NCBI GenBank assembly: GCA_949825025.1
Contig: OX463785.1
Location: 23,065,971 to 23,129,970 of the forward strand
Length of the DNA stretch: 64,000 nt
DNA from: Siphlonurus alternatus
Lineage: Eukaryota; Arthropoda; Insecta; Ephemeroptera; Siphlonuridae
Reading direction: 5' to 3'
Shown: positions 35,501 through 45,988 of the stretch, in pieces
Numbering within the stretch: the first letter of the stretch is position 1
How the letters are laid out: the number at the start of each line of letters is the position of its first letter
The notes under the pieces: model-generated
The model's input: only the letters and a program-made list of their open reading frames with translations
The model's database searches: none
Told to the model about the DNA's origin: nothing
Translations under genes and position numbers: made by a program

Positions 35501-36913
35501 TTCAAATATTTTCAAATTCTCGCCGGCCGCCGTTGACGTTCTTCGACCTTCTACTCAACTTTTCATGAATTCAAGGTAAAGATTAATATTAAGAATCTTT
35601 TATTGACTTCAAACTTTATTGCAAATTGATATTTTATATTTTAAACCAGTGAACGCTACCAGATTCCTCTGATTAGCCCCTTTCGCTTTTCGGTTTCCCG
35701 GTTTCATCCGATTAAAAAGCTTTCTTTCATACCCAACAAGGCCACAGACGAGTGTGCCCTCAGGGCGTGGCTGTGCCTTGGGACAGCGTGCGGCCGCGAC
35801 ACAACCTCATATGTTTCCTTTAAGTGGGAGCGCACAGCCACCCGAGAGACCGCACTCTGCCGAGTATTTTTTTGCGGACGAACGCTCGACTGTTGATTCT
35901 CGGCTCCATGGCAACCGGTTGTTTTGATTGTTGGGCGACCGGTAAATTCAAATATTTTTAAATTCTCGCCGGCCGCCGTTGATGTTCTTCGACGTTTTAC
36001 TCAACTTTTTGACATTTTAAGGTAAAGATTAATATTAAGAATCTTTTATTGACTTCAAACTTTATTGCACATTGATATTTTATATTTTAAACCAGTGACC
36101 GCTACCAGGTTCCTCTGATAAGCCCCTTTCGGTTTTTGGTTTCCCGGTTTCATCCGATTAAAAAGCTTTCTTTCATACCCAACAAGGCCACAGGAGGGTG
36201 TACCCTCAGGGCGTGGCTGTGCCTTGGGACAGCGTGCGGCCACAACATAACCTCATATGGTTCCTTTAAGTGGGAGCGCACAGCCACCCGAGAGACCGCA
36301 CTCTGCCGAGTATTTTTTTTCGGACGAACGCTCGACTGTTGATTCTCGGCTCCATGGCAACCGGTTGTTTTGATTGTTGGGCGACCGTTAAATTCAAATA
36401 TTTTTAAACATTCGCCGGCCGCCGTTGACGTTCTTCGACGTTTTACTCAACTTTTTGACATTTTAAGGTAAAGATGAATATTGTGTAATTTTTATTGACT
36501 TCCAACTTTATTGCACATTGATATTTTACATTTTAAACCAGTGACCGCTACCAGGTTCCTCTGATAAGCCCCTTTCGCTTTTCGGTTTCCCGGTTTCATC
36601 CGATTAAAAAGCTTTCTGTCCTACCCAACAAGGCCACAGACGTGTGTACCCTCGGGGCGTGGCTGTGCCTTGGGACAGCGTGCGGCCGCAACATAACCTC
36701 ATATGTTTCCTTTAAGTGGGAGCGCACAGCCACCCGCGAGACCGCACTCTGCCGAGTAGTTTTTTGCGGACGAACTCTCGACTGTTGATTCTCGGTTCCA
36801 TGGCAACCGGTTGTTTTGATTGTTGGGCGACCGGTAATTTCAAATATTTTCAAATTGTCGCCGGCGACCGTTGACGTTCTTCGACGTTCTACTCAACTTT
36901 TCATCATTTCAAG
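32502..36913 (+). repeat. Tandem array of 446-447-bp units with a 1339-bp higher-order repeat
   Basis: Units start GCGGACGAAC (or a variant) at 32502, 33642, 34089, 34535, 34981, 35428, 35874, 36320 and 36766; the last is partial. The three-unit block from about 33780 recurs 1339 bp downstream (from about 35120), apparently without change. Each unit contains GGCTCCATGGCAACCGG (once CCAAGG), GCCGGCCGCCGTTGACG and GGGCGTGGCTGTGCCTTGGG. The first unit is longer because a hAT-like element sits in it. Short ORFs across the units are by-products. Confidence 0.9.
32884..33570. mobile_element. Non-autonomous hAT-like element, 687 bp
   Basis: Termini CAGGGCTATTCTCC and inverse GAATAACCCTG, with further matching GGTATACGCGC inside. 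Flanked by AACCTCAT on both sides (32876-32883 and 33571-33578). The neighbouring array units show the empty site with a single AACCTCAT. An 8-bp duplication and CAGGG ends are typical of the hAT superfamily. No transposase ORF. Confidence 0.85.
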
Positions 36914-38064
36914 GTAACTTTGACCCATAACATTTCAACATACACCCTACCCCACCTAAAATCACCTCAGGAACACGATTTTGAGGGTTTTTAAGACCTA
37001 TTCTCAATACCTACGCCGCGAAATTCAAATTTTTGAGCTCATCACCCAACACCCAACACCCAATGACCGTCGTCTCATTAAAATTGTCTTTCGTCTTTGC
37101 TCTTTGCTGTCTGTCAATTCGTGTTTGGTGAAAAATAAAAGCACCAGCACCGACACCAATAGCATTACCGAACACCAAGCACCGACCACCACCGTTAGTA
37201 TGGCCCCCGATTGTTAAGACAACTTGCAAGTTGTCCCCCCCCCGCTTGTTAATTACTTAATATTATAATTATGAAATTTTAATTATAAATACATTTCTGT
37301 TATTAATTATTGTATTTAAAAAAATATTAATGTTTTGATTTTTATTTTCATTGAATTTGAAATTTGAAGTTAAATTAAATTCATTAAAGATTTTTGTATT
37401 CAACAAGTCTAAAAAAAATTAAATTTAATCTTGTCTTTCTTTCTGTTTTTCCCTTGAATGGTGCAATATTGGAGGAAAAACGACGACACGAGACGTTCTA
37501 TGTTAATAAATAATGACATTTATTTCAATTTGGGTAGCGATCAATAATAAATTTCGAATTTAATTCTAATATATTATGTGCTCTCTGGTTTATTTATTTT
37601 TTTTTGTAAATATATTGTTGTTTATTTATACTGTGTGATTTACAAATTTAATAAAAAAATATATAATATAAAATAATTTATGTTATCATCTAAATAATTT
37701 AATTCATAATTTGGAAGTAACCTGCGTTATTATATCATTTTACACTTAAATTTATTTGTAACTTGAATATTAATGTTATAATTTATTATAGTAAATTATT
37801 GAAATAAGCTGGTTGTACTAAAATATAACATAAACATTAAACAGTATTTTATAAATTAATATCTTAAAAAAGTTATCGAAATTTAAAACATTTAAAAATA
37901 AATATTTAAAAAAAAAAGTAAAACTTTTTTAAATATTTTTTGTCTTCACATGCACGTGCCGTGTGCAAATGTTTGTAATTCTTTGCAGTAAGCAGAGCAC
38001 AAGGAGATAAATTTGCTTAACTTACTGCCATCTCTTGCATCATTAATTGAGAAGCAACGGCAAT
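36914..38064. other. End of the GC-rich region and AT-rich spacer
   Basis: 36914-37230 carries CACCCAACA and ACCGACCACC-type runs and a C9 tract near 37238, and ends with a short inverted GACAACTTGCAAGTTGTC. From about 37245 on it is AT-rich and holds nothing I can identify before the next gene. Confidence 0.45.
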
Positions 38065-40076
38065 ATGAAGTACCTGTGAGTATTAGGATTATGTTCTAAG
38101 CTTATACGTTACGTGTCTAATGTATATTTATTATTATATTATAATGGGAGATATCCACAAAGCACTTTAACCCCAACTTTAGCCTCAATTTTTATCCCTG
38201 GTGCTGAACCAGGGACTAACCATTTGGACTTACCATATTTAGCCCCTGGTTTAGCACCAGGGATAAAATCGAGTGTTAAAGTGGGAGTTAAAGTGCTTCG
38301 TGAATGTCCTTTAAAATATATTATTAATTATATGTTGTATCTAATTACGAATACAGATAATTTTACTTTGCTTTGCTGTATAGATTAGTTTGAGTAGTTT
38401 AAATAATATACATTACTGCTTATAAATAGAAAAATACAACTTCGTCACTACTTATTCATTGTTATACTGGAATTTTGTGTTTTGAACTTGTATGCTTATA
38501 CTTAACATTATTTAACTCTCTGCTTTTACAATTTTTAAATTAATTAAAAAATTTATTGGAAAATAAGACACATATCGTTATTGCATTACCTTTATGTCAG
38601 CGCCTTCATAATATTTATGAAGGTTGGGAGTTTGTCATTATAGATTATTATTATTATTTCTTAATAATTTGGAAATTAAAATAGTTATTGGAAAATAAGA
38701 CACATATCGTTATTGCATTACCTTTATGCCAGCACCATCATATAATATTTATGAAGGTTGGGAGTTTGTCATAATAGATTATTATTTTTTCTTAATAATT
38801 TGGAAATTGAAAAATATATATATACTTAAAAGTTTGTATATCTATAGCAAAAGCAATAAAATCAGTAAGTCCACACTAACTTAGAGAATATAGAATAATA
38901 TAGGTTAGTGATAAAAAAATGCATACTTACTTAAGCTCTCAGACTTTTAAATAAAATGAAAATTTATTAGCAAAGGAAAGTTTCCAGGAGTAAAAAATAA
39001 TTATAATTTTCTGAAGTATTCTTTATTACAGATTTGCATTACTGACGATAATTTTAATTCTACCTGGGAGAAAGTTGGAAACATTCCCATTGTTGGAGAA
39101 CAATGGTACATCATCAAACAACAATCAAAACCTCAGCAACAATGAAGACAAACTAGATCCTCGTTGGATTTCATTTAGCGATGGTTTTTCAAGTTCAAGC
39201 TCTTCATCATCATCTTCCTCTTTTGGACCAAACGGAACGATTATCAGTGTTTCCCAAGCCAAGACAGACAAATCAGGTACCGGAAGTTCAAGTTCAGCAA
39301 GCGCCGCAAGTTCAGAAGGTTCTTCTGGTCAATCATCATCCAGTTCTGGGGGTTCTTCTAGTCAATCATCATCCAGTTCTGGGGGTTCTTCTGGTCAATC
39401 ATCATCCAGTTCAGGGGGTTCTTCTGGTCAATCATCATCCAGTTCTGGGGGTTCTTCTAGTCAATCATCATCCAGTTCAGGGGGTTCTTCTGGTCAATCA
39501 TCATTCAGTTCTGGAGGTTCTTCTGGTCAATCATCATCCAGTTCTGGAGGTTCTTCTGGCCAATTATCATCCAGTTCAGGGGGTTCTTCTGGTCAATCAT
39601 CATCCAGTTCTGGGGGTTCTTCTAGTCAATCATCATCCAGTTCTGGGGGTTCTTCTGGTCAATCATCATCCAGTTCTGGGGGTTCTTCTGGTCAATCATC
39701 ATCCAGTTCTGGGGGTTCTTCTGGTCAATCATCATCCAGTTCTGGGGGTTCTTCTGGTCAATCATCATCCAGTTCTGGGGGTTCTTCTGGTCAATTATCA
39801 TCCAGTTCAGGGGGTTCTTCTGGTCAATCGTCATCCAGTTTCTCGCAATCGGGAGATTTTAATAAAAAATTTGAGGATGTTTGGAATGAAATGGTGAAAT
39901 CATTACCAGGAATTAGGACTGTCAAACCTTTGCTTGTTACTACTACATCTCCTCCGATTAAAGCTGAAATAAAAACCATTAAACCTGTCATTGTTACAGT
40001 AAAACCAATTATTGTTACTAAAGTAACCACAGTTTTTAAAGGCAGTCCGAGCACTCAGCCTCCAAAAAGAGGCTAA
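38065..40076 (+). CDS. Secreted Ser/Gly-repeat (silk- or adhesive-like) protein, 351 aa
   Basis: Exon 1 38065-38075 and exon 2 39032-40076, phase 2 intron. The signal peptide is MKYLFALLTIILILPGRKL(E). After about 60 polar residues comes a poly-Ser patch. Residues about 100-275 are some 16 copies of an 11-residue repeat, GSSGQSSSSSG with Q/S, S/F and S/L variants. The last 75 residues switch to a Thr/Val/Lys/Pro tail (KPVIVTVKPIIVT) that closely resembles the tail of the 45989 gene. Composition matches silk-, sericin- or cement-like proteins and offers many phosphorylation sites, but this is analogy, not homology. AATAAA near 40259. The DNA repeat is 33 bp. Confidence 0.8.
38149..38314. mobile_element. 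Family D palindromic MITE
   Basis: Left arm AAAGCACTTTAACCCCAACT, right arm inverse; TATCCCTGGTGCTGAACCAGGG near the centre. It is in intron 1 of the 38065 gene. Confidence 0.75.
38557..38812 (+). repeat. Two tandem copies of a unit of about 130 bp
   Basis: GGAAAATAAGACACATATCG through ATAATTTGGAAATT is repeated once with few changes, in intron 1 of the 38065 gene. Confidence 0.8.
39318..39840 (+). repeat. 33-bp coding minisatellite
   Basis: About 16 copies of GGTTCTTCTGGTCAATCATC plus ATCCAGTTCTGGG, in frame. Confidence 0.95.
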
Positions 40077-40659
40077 TAATTTTTTACGAATATTATTATT
40101 AAAAAATAAAAAAATATTTATTTTATAATTATAATAATTATACGATACTATTTTTTATGTTCAAATAACAAAATATTTAATTGCATTCTTAATAAATAAT
40201 TAAGTAGCTAATTAACATAGTTTATTGATCTTTTTTAATTATTGTAATACACGTACTCAATAAAGAATACAATCATTTATAAAAATAAATTTAATTATAC
40301 CAAATTTCAATGTTTTATTTCTTGTTTTTCAATCAAAAACAACTACATGAAATATTAATTAAAATTATAAGCCTGTTTTTATAATCAATAATCAGATGAA
40401 CCTCCTGTGGTAACGTAAGGAAAATCAAATGAGAGTTTAAATCATCCTTTAGGGTAGGCAACTTGTTCAGCATCAGAGTAAAGTGGGTTGCATAACAAAC
40501 AGGGGAAACAACTCTTCGCCAAACGTGTACCGAAGAGGTTTTAAAAAATGTCAATACACAGGCCTTATGGATGACGTCAAAAAAGACGTTTAGCATCAAA
40601 GTATGAGTGATAAGAGAAGCAACATCGACTGAATTTCACTTCATAAATACAATAAACCA

Positions 40660-40852
40660 GGGATCGGATGCGGATGCAGATGCAAGATGCACACGGATGC
40701 GCAAAAATGGGCTTGCATCCGCATCCGTGCATCCCAGATGCACAGGAAAAAATGAATGCATCCGGATGCGCATCCCAGATGCATGAAAAATAAATTTGCA
40801 TCCGGATGCGCATCCACGGATGCACGAAAAATAAATTTGCATCCATTTAACA
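40660..40852. repeat. GGATGC/GCATCC minisatellite, block 1
   Basis: Units such as TTTGCATCCGGATGCGCATC separated by GAAAAATAAA. Each unit is itself palindromic (CATCCGGATG). Confidence 0.85.
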
Positions 40853-40989
40853 CTTTTTTTTTCTCTTTTTTTATCATGTTTTTTGCTAATAGCCTCTAAA
40901 TAAATATTTAACACGAGACATTTTTTTAACATTTATTTGCCACTTGTCGTTTAAAATTGCAAGAAACAAAGTGTATTATAAAAAACAAA

Positions 40990-41262
40990 GATCGGATGCG
41001 GATGCAGGTGCAACATGCACACGGATGCGCAAAAATGGGCTTGCATCCGCATCCGTGCATCCCGGATGCACGGGAAAAAATTAATGCATCCGGATGCGCA
41101 TCCCAGATGCATAGAAAATAAATTTGCATCCGGATGCGCATCCCAGATGCATGAAAAATAAATTTGCATCCGGATGCGCATCCATGGATGCACGAAAAAT
41201 TAATTTGCATCCGGATGCGCATCTCGGATGCACGAAAAAAACGCGTGCATCCGGTCCCTACA
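40990..41262. repeat. GGATGC/GCATCC minisatellite, block 2
   Basis: Same unit as block 1, more copies. The start (GATCGGATGCGGATGCAG, then CACACGGATGCGCAAAAATG) is duplicated from block 1, so the blocks are duplicates of one array. Confidence 0.85.
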
Positions 41263-41812
41263 ATAAACACGTTGCCGATACAATGTAAATAACAAGACAA
41301 TTTTTAAACCCCCTTCGGTACCGGGGTACGCTGGTTATACTCGCAATATTTAGCTCGCCGCTCTGCTTGGAGCTCAGCAGCTCGAAAGAGCGAGCCACCA
41401 ATGCTGCTGTTGCTTACTGGTGGTGGTGTACGTTGGGTTGCCTACGTGTCAGGGGTTACATTTTTTGTATTGTATAATGGATAGCATGCTCTTGTGTTTT
41501 TTTTATTTAATTAATTAAAAAATATTAAAAATTGTAATTTTTTTGTTTCGAATTCGTTTATTAATGTTTTATATTTAATTTTATCTTGCTAACAAATCCA
41601 TATAGTTATAATTATTTTCATCCTTAATATAAAAGAGTATAATTTTTTTACAAAATTTAATTGAACCATTCATAAAATAATATAGTAATGCAAAAATTTA
41701 ATGGAAATTTTGATTAAGGTAATTCAAAATATATATTTATTTTTTTCTCATTTTTGGAGCACTTATATAATTATAGTTTTTTAGTTTATAAAAATCTGAA
41801 ATAAATTTACAT

Positions 41813-41955
41813 AAGGGGCATTCACGAAGCCCTAAGGCCACATTTAGGGCTCGATAATTTAAAGCCTGATTTTAGGCATGCTTTTTAGACCCAAAATTTC
41901 TGGTCTTAAATTATCGAGCCCTAAATGTGGCCTTAAGGCTTTGTAAATGCCTCTT
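41813..41955. mobile_element. Family E palindromic MITE, 143 bp
   Basis: Arms of about 50 bp: GGGGCATTCACGAAGCCCTA, then GGCCACATTTAGGGCTCG and inverse. Ends resemble family D (GGCATTCACGAAGC). Confidence 0.85.
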
Positions 41956-42134
41956 AAGTTCTCCTGTAAAAGAAAAATTCTTATGATGTTAGTTATATTT
42001 TCCCCCACTACCTGTGTTATCACAAAAAAAAAGTATTTCCAATAAGTTTAAAATTCTTCACTTTATTTACCAACAGGTGACCTGAATGATTTTTGTTATT
42101 TTTTCACTTTAATTGGAGTGAAACTGTTTTTTAT

Positions 42135-42142
42135 TATATATA
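42135..42142 (+). promoter_or_regulatory. TATA box of the 42218 gene
   Basis: TATATATA 83 bp upstream of the ATG. Confidence 0.45.
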
Positions 42143-42217
42143 GAGACACAGGATTGTTGTAATATTCACATATTCTTTGGACGTGCAAACACTAACTTTA
42201 GTGCATCCGTAGCAGCA

Positions 42218-44200
42218 ATGTTGAAATCGTAAGTATAATTATTATTAACCTGTTTTGAATTTCATAATTGATATGAATATTGTTTTGTTATTTTAGGCTA
42301 CATTGAACATCTTTCTAATAAATTTAATAATAAAATTGATGGTAATATATTAATAAAAATTATTACTAACGGAATTATAAATATATTCATATTTTGCACT
42401 GCTATTTTTTTTTTTTTAAGAAAATCACATATACTCCGCAGTTTACAGCTGAATTCAAAGATTCGAATATTTTTTTTTATAACCCGTTATGATTTCATGT
42501 GTAGTCTAAACAAAGTAAAATTCATGCATGGTGTATTTTTTATATTGAAAAGTAAATAAATTTTGTTTTCTTTTAAAAAAAAATATTTCTAAATAATGCT
42601 ATATGACATTACTTAGCAAAAATTAACAAAGTATAAAGAGTCCCAAATACAATAAATAAATTCAATACTTCATTTACAGTTGTTTTTTTTAATTCGTTTT
42701 ACACAACATAACTATATATTGAAAATATATCCATACATATTATGTTATGCTTTCAGAACGGTGATGATTGCGTCGTTACTCGCTGTGACTATACTTATTA
42801 CTGATGGACTTCCCGTCGCTCCTCATCCTAACCGAGGCAACAATGAAAACTCTGCTGAAAAACCATCAAATCCTCCCGTTGGTCCTGCAAAGGCAAATTC
42901 CCAAGATAAAGCTACACCAATACCAGCCCCAATAAATCCTGGTAATTCACAGGGACAAGCGAATGAAGCAACAACTTCGGCCGAATCGCCTCGGAATGAT
43001 GAAGTTGCCACTACAATACCACCTAAAAATCCTGGTAATTCACAGGGAAAAGTGAATGAAGCAACAACTTCGGCTGAATCGCCTCAAAATGAGAATGTTG
43101 CTACAACTAAACCACCTAAAAATCCTGGTAATTCACAGGGACAAGTGAATGAAGCAACAACTTCGGCCAAATCACCTCAAAATGATAATGTTGCCACTAC
43201 AATACCACCTAAAAATCCTGGTAATTCACAGGGACAAGTGAATGAAGCAACAACTTCGGCCGAATCGCCTCAAAATGATAATGTTGCTACAACTAAACCA
43301 CCTAAAAATCCTGGTAATTCACAGGGACAAGTGAATGAAGCAACAACTTCGGCCGAATCGCCTCAAAATGATAATGTTGCCACAACTAAAGCACCTAAAA
43401 ATTCTGGTAATTCCCAGGGACAAGCAAATAAAGCAGCAACTTCGGCCAAATCACCTCAAAATGATAATGTTGCCACAACTAAAGCACCTAAAAATTCTGG
43501 TAATTCCCAGGGACAAGCAAATAAAGCAGCAACTTCGGCCAAATCACCTCAAAATGATAATGTTGCCACAACTAAAGCACCTAAAAATTCTGGTAATTCC
43601 CAGGGACAAGCAAATAAAGCAGCAACTTCGGCCAAATCACCTCAAAATGATAATGTTGCCACAACTAAAGCACCTAAAAATTCTGGTAATTCCCAGGGAC
43701 AAGCAAATAAAGCAGCAACTTCGGCCAAATCACCTCAAAATGATAATGTTGCCACAACTAAAGCACCTAAAAATTCTGGTAATTCCCAGGGACAAGCAAA
43801 TAAAGCAGCAACTTCGGCCAAATCACCTCAAAATGATAATGTTGCCACAACTAAAGCACCTAAAAATTCTGGTAATTCCCAGGGACAAGCAAATAAAGCA
43901 GCAACTTCAACCAAATCACCTCAAAATGATAATGTTGCCACAACTAAAGCACCTAAAAATTCTGGTAATTCCCAGGGACAAGCAAATAAAACAGCAACTT
44001 CGGCCAAATCACCTCAAAATGATAATGTTGCCACAACTAAAGCACCTAAAAATTCTGGTAATTCCCAGGGACAAGCAAATAAAACAGCAACTTCGGCCAA
44101 ATCACCTCAAAAAATTGAAGCTACCACTACTAAAGTGCCTTCAGACAAACTTCCCAAAAATCCTGGCAATTCACAAGAAAATAAATCAACATCTGTATAA
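42218..44200 (+). CDS. Secreted protein of 31-residue tandem repeats, 484 aa
   Basis: Exon 1 42218-42228 and exon 2 42757-44200, phase 2 intron. The signal peptide is MLKSTVMIASLLAVTILITDG, with mature start near LPVAPHP. A Pro/Asn-rich linker is followed by about 13 copies of a 31-residue repeat (core PKNSGNSQGQANKAATSAKS, then PQNDNVATTKA). Early copies have PKNPGNSQGQVNEATTSAE; later copies are shifted to the Lys/Ala form, so the array changes from near neutral to strongly basic. The tail ends NKSTSV. There is no Cys and no recognised domain. AATAAA near 44411. A second long frame across the repeat is a shadow of the 93-bp period. Confidence 0.82.
42927..44113 (+). repeat. 93-bp coding tandem repeat
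   Basis: About 12.7 copies. Copies between about 43380 and 43890 are nearly or fully identical; the flanking ones are more diverged. Confidence 0.93.
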
Positions 44201-45988
44201 AAAGCAGTTGCTATGTAACCCTGAAAATTCAGTTACACTGAAAGATACCATCAGCCAAAAAGAAATCCTGGTAATTCATAGACTAATAAATCAACAACTT
44301 TGGTCAAATAGCTTCAAAATTATATTTTTTGTGTATTTTATTATTGATTATTTGTATTGTTATTCAAGCTATAATGTTAGTATACAGTAGTTATATAAAT
44401 TGTATTAACACGAATAAATAAATACCTTTATTGATTTAAAATAAAATTATAACTAATTACTACTTTAATAAACTGATCACCCTATTGGTTTCTATAGTTT
44501 TCATAGCTTCTTAATATTCTTAGTAAATGATTTAGTTCAAATAGTATGAAAATCCATTCACAAAAATTTGATTGTTTTTTGTTTCTTGTATTTTTATTAG
44601 ACAATCATGATCCAAAGTTTGCCTATTTTTAACTATAACGCAAAAATATACAATTTTTGTACTGTAATACAGTATAGTAGATGATGAACAATATTTCATA
44701 TTTACAATATTAATTAATATGGACCTTTAAACGTGAAAATGTCTCTAATAATAAATGTATTTAAAAAGTATTGTAGCATTAGAGATGCAATTTTCATTCT
44801 TTTTAGCATTATCCATTTTCATTCATCATAAATATTAGTAGCAGATTTAGACACAATGGGCATATTTAATAAAAAAATATATTCAGGTTTTTAATAACCA
44901 TGATCTATTTATTGCACTAACCCTCCAATTTAGGTGCCAAATTAGGTTACTCTTTTAGACCATCTGTGAATTGCATCTAGTAAGCTATTTATAAACAAGC
45001 TATAAATACAATTAATATTATACTTAATTATGATTTTAATTGTAATAACTTAATATAAAGTTCAGTAATATATGTGAAGATAAATTATATATTGTTAAAG
45101 AAATATTACACTGTAAACTCATTTAAATAATTAAATAGAACATGTCATGTGTCCCACATTTAAAAGTCAAATAAGCATATGAAATACGTGCACATAGTAA
45201 ATCAAATTCATGTAAAAATTCTAAACAATGTTAAGGTAAATTTGCATAGAATGATTTCAACACTATACAAATAGAGCATAAATCTCAAGTGTTTTTTTAA
45301 CTTGAGTTTGTAAAGTGAGAATTGAATAATTCAAAAGCATTTTCATTTGACCATATCTTGCGTAATTACCAAAGTCAAGTAACGCTTAGCGTGGTTCCTA
45401 GTTGGATGGGTGATCATATTCAACAAAATTTACTCAGCCTAGTACCTAGTTAAGCTTTTCCACTATGTAGTTCCTTTGGCTTTAGACCATTGTACTTCCA
45501 GTCCATTGACAAAAGCTGCAGCGTCCATCCTGGCTGAGGTTTCCATGTTTTCCTTAGTCACAGACAAATGCATGGTTGGATTGCAAAGCCGTGGCCGCCA
45601 TCGTTCCTAATGAACCTGCGAAAAGTTTAAGATAGGGTTTCGGAAGGTATGGAGTTTCAAACTTACATTAGTGAATAATTATTAAAAAGAAGTACAATAT
45701 ATGTGGTTTGATAAAAAACACCTTTTCTTTCCTATACATACTGTACAGTGAAGACCTTATAATACCACTATTTTTTTATTTTTCACTAATTATTGTATTA
45801 TTTCTATAATGTAAAACAATTATTACAAATAATATATATTCATTAATATCATTAATATTAAAAGAGTCTTGAGGGAAAAGAGATGTTTTATTTTTGTATT
45901 GATAACTAGAGCACATCTTGACGTCAAGCACATATTACACTTGAGGAGAGTACTATATTGACATTGTCGATGAAAGTCGCAAGAAAAA
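44201..45988. other. Intergenic spacer
   Basis: The first 150 bp after the stop still resemble a decayed repeat copy (AAATCCTGGTAATTCA, AATAAATCAACAACTTTGGTC), so the repeat array once ran further. The rest is AT-rich with one SINE. No exon. Confidence 0.5.
45355..45665 (+). mobile_element. 5S-rRNA-headed SINE with shared body
   Basis: The head (45370-45414) resembles the internal part of 5S rRNA: AAGTAACGCTTAGCGTGG and TAGTTGGATGGGTGAT. The body carries CATCCTGGCTGAGGTTTCC, TTTTCCTTAGTCACAGAC and GTGGCCGCCATC, clearly related to the SINE at 8782. Confidence 0.65.

Larger units (their letters stand above)
40077..42134. other. Intergenic spacer with minisatellites and a MITE
   Basis: Contains UTR, a moderately GC-rich stretch at 40390-40640 I cannot place, two blocks of a GGATGC minisatellite, a GC-rich stretch 41305-41460, and a family E MITE. 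No exon. Confidence 0.5.

Noticed and set aside
33824..36342. Repeated ORFs of 62-101 codons in the 447-bp array
   Set aside because: They arise from the tandem units, have no conserved start context, and occur on both strands.
40636..41300. Cys/His-rich minus-strand ORFs
   Set aside because: Readings of the GGATGC minisatellite in several frames.
43335..44390. 351-codon + strand ORF rich in His/Leu/Gln repeats
   Set aside because: Out-of-frame reading of the 93-bp repeat; it lacks a start and signal peptide.
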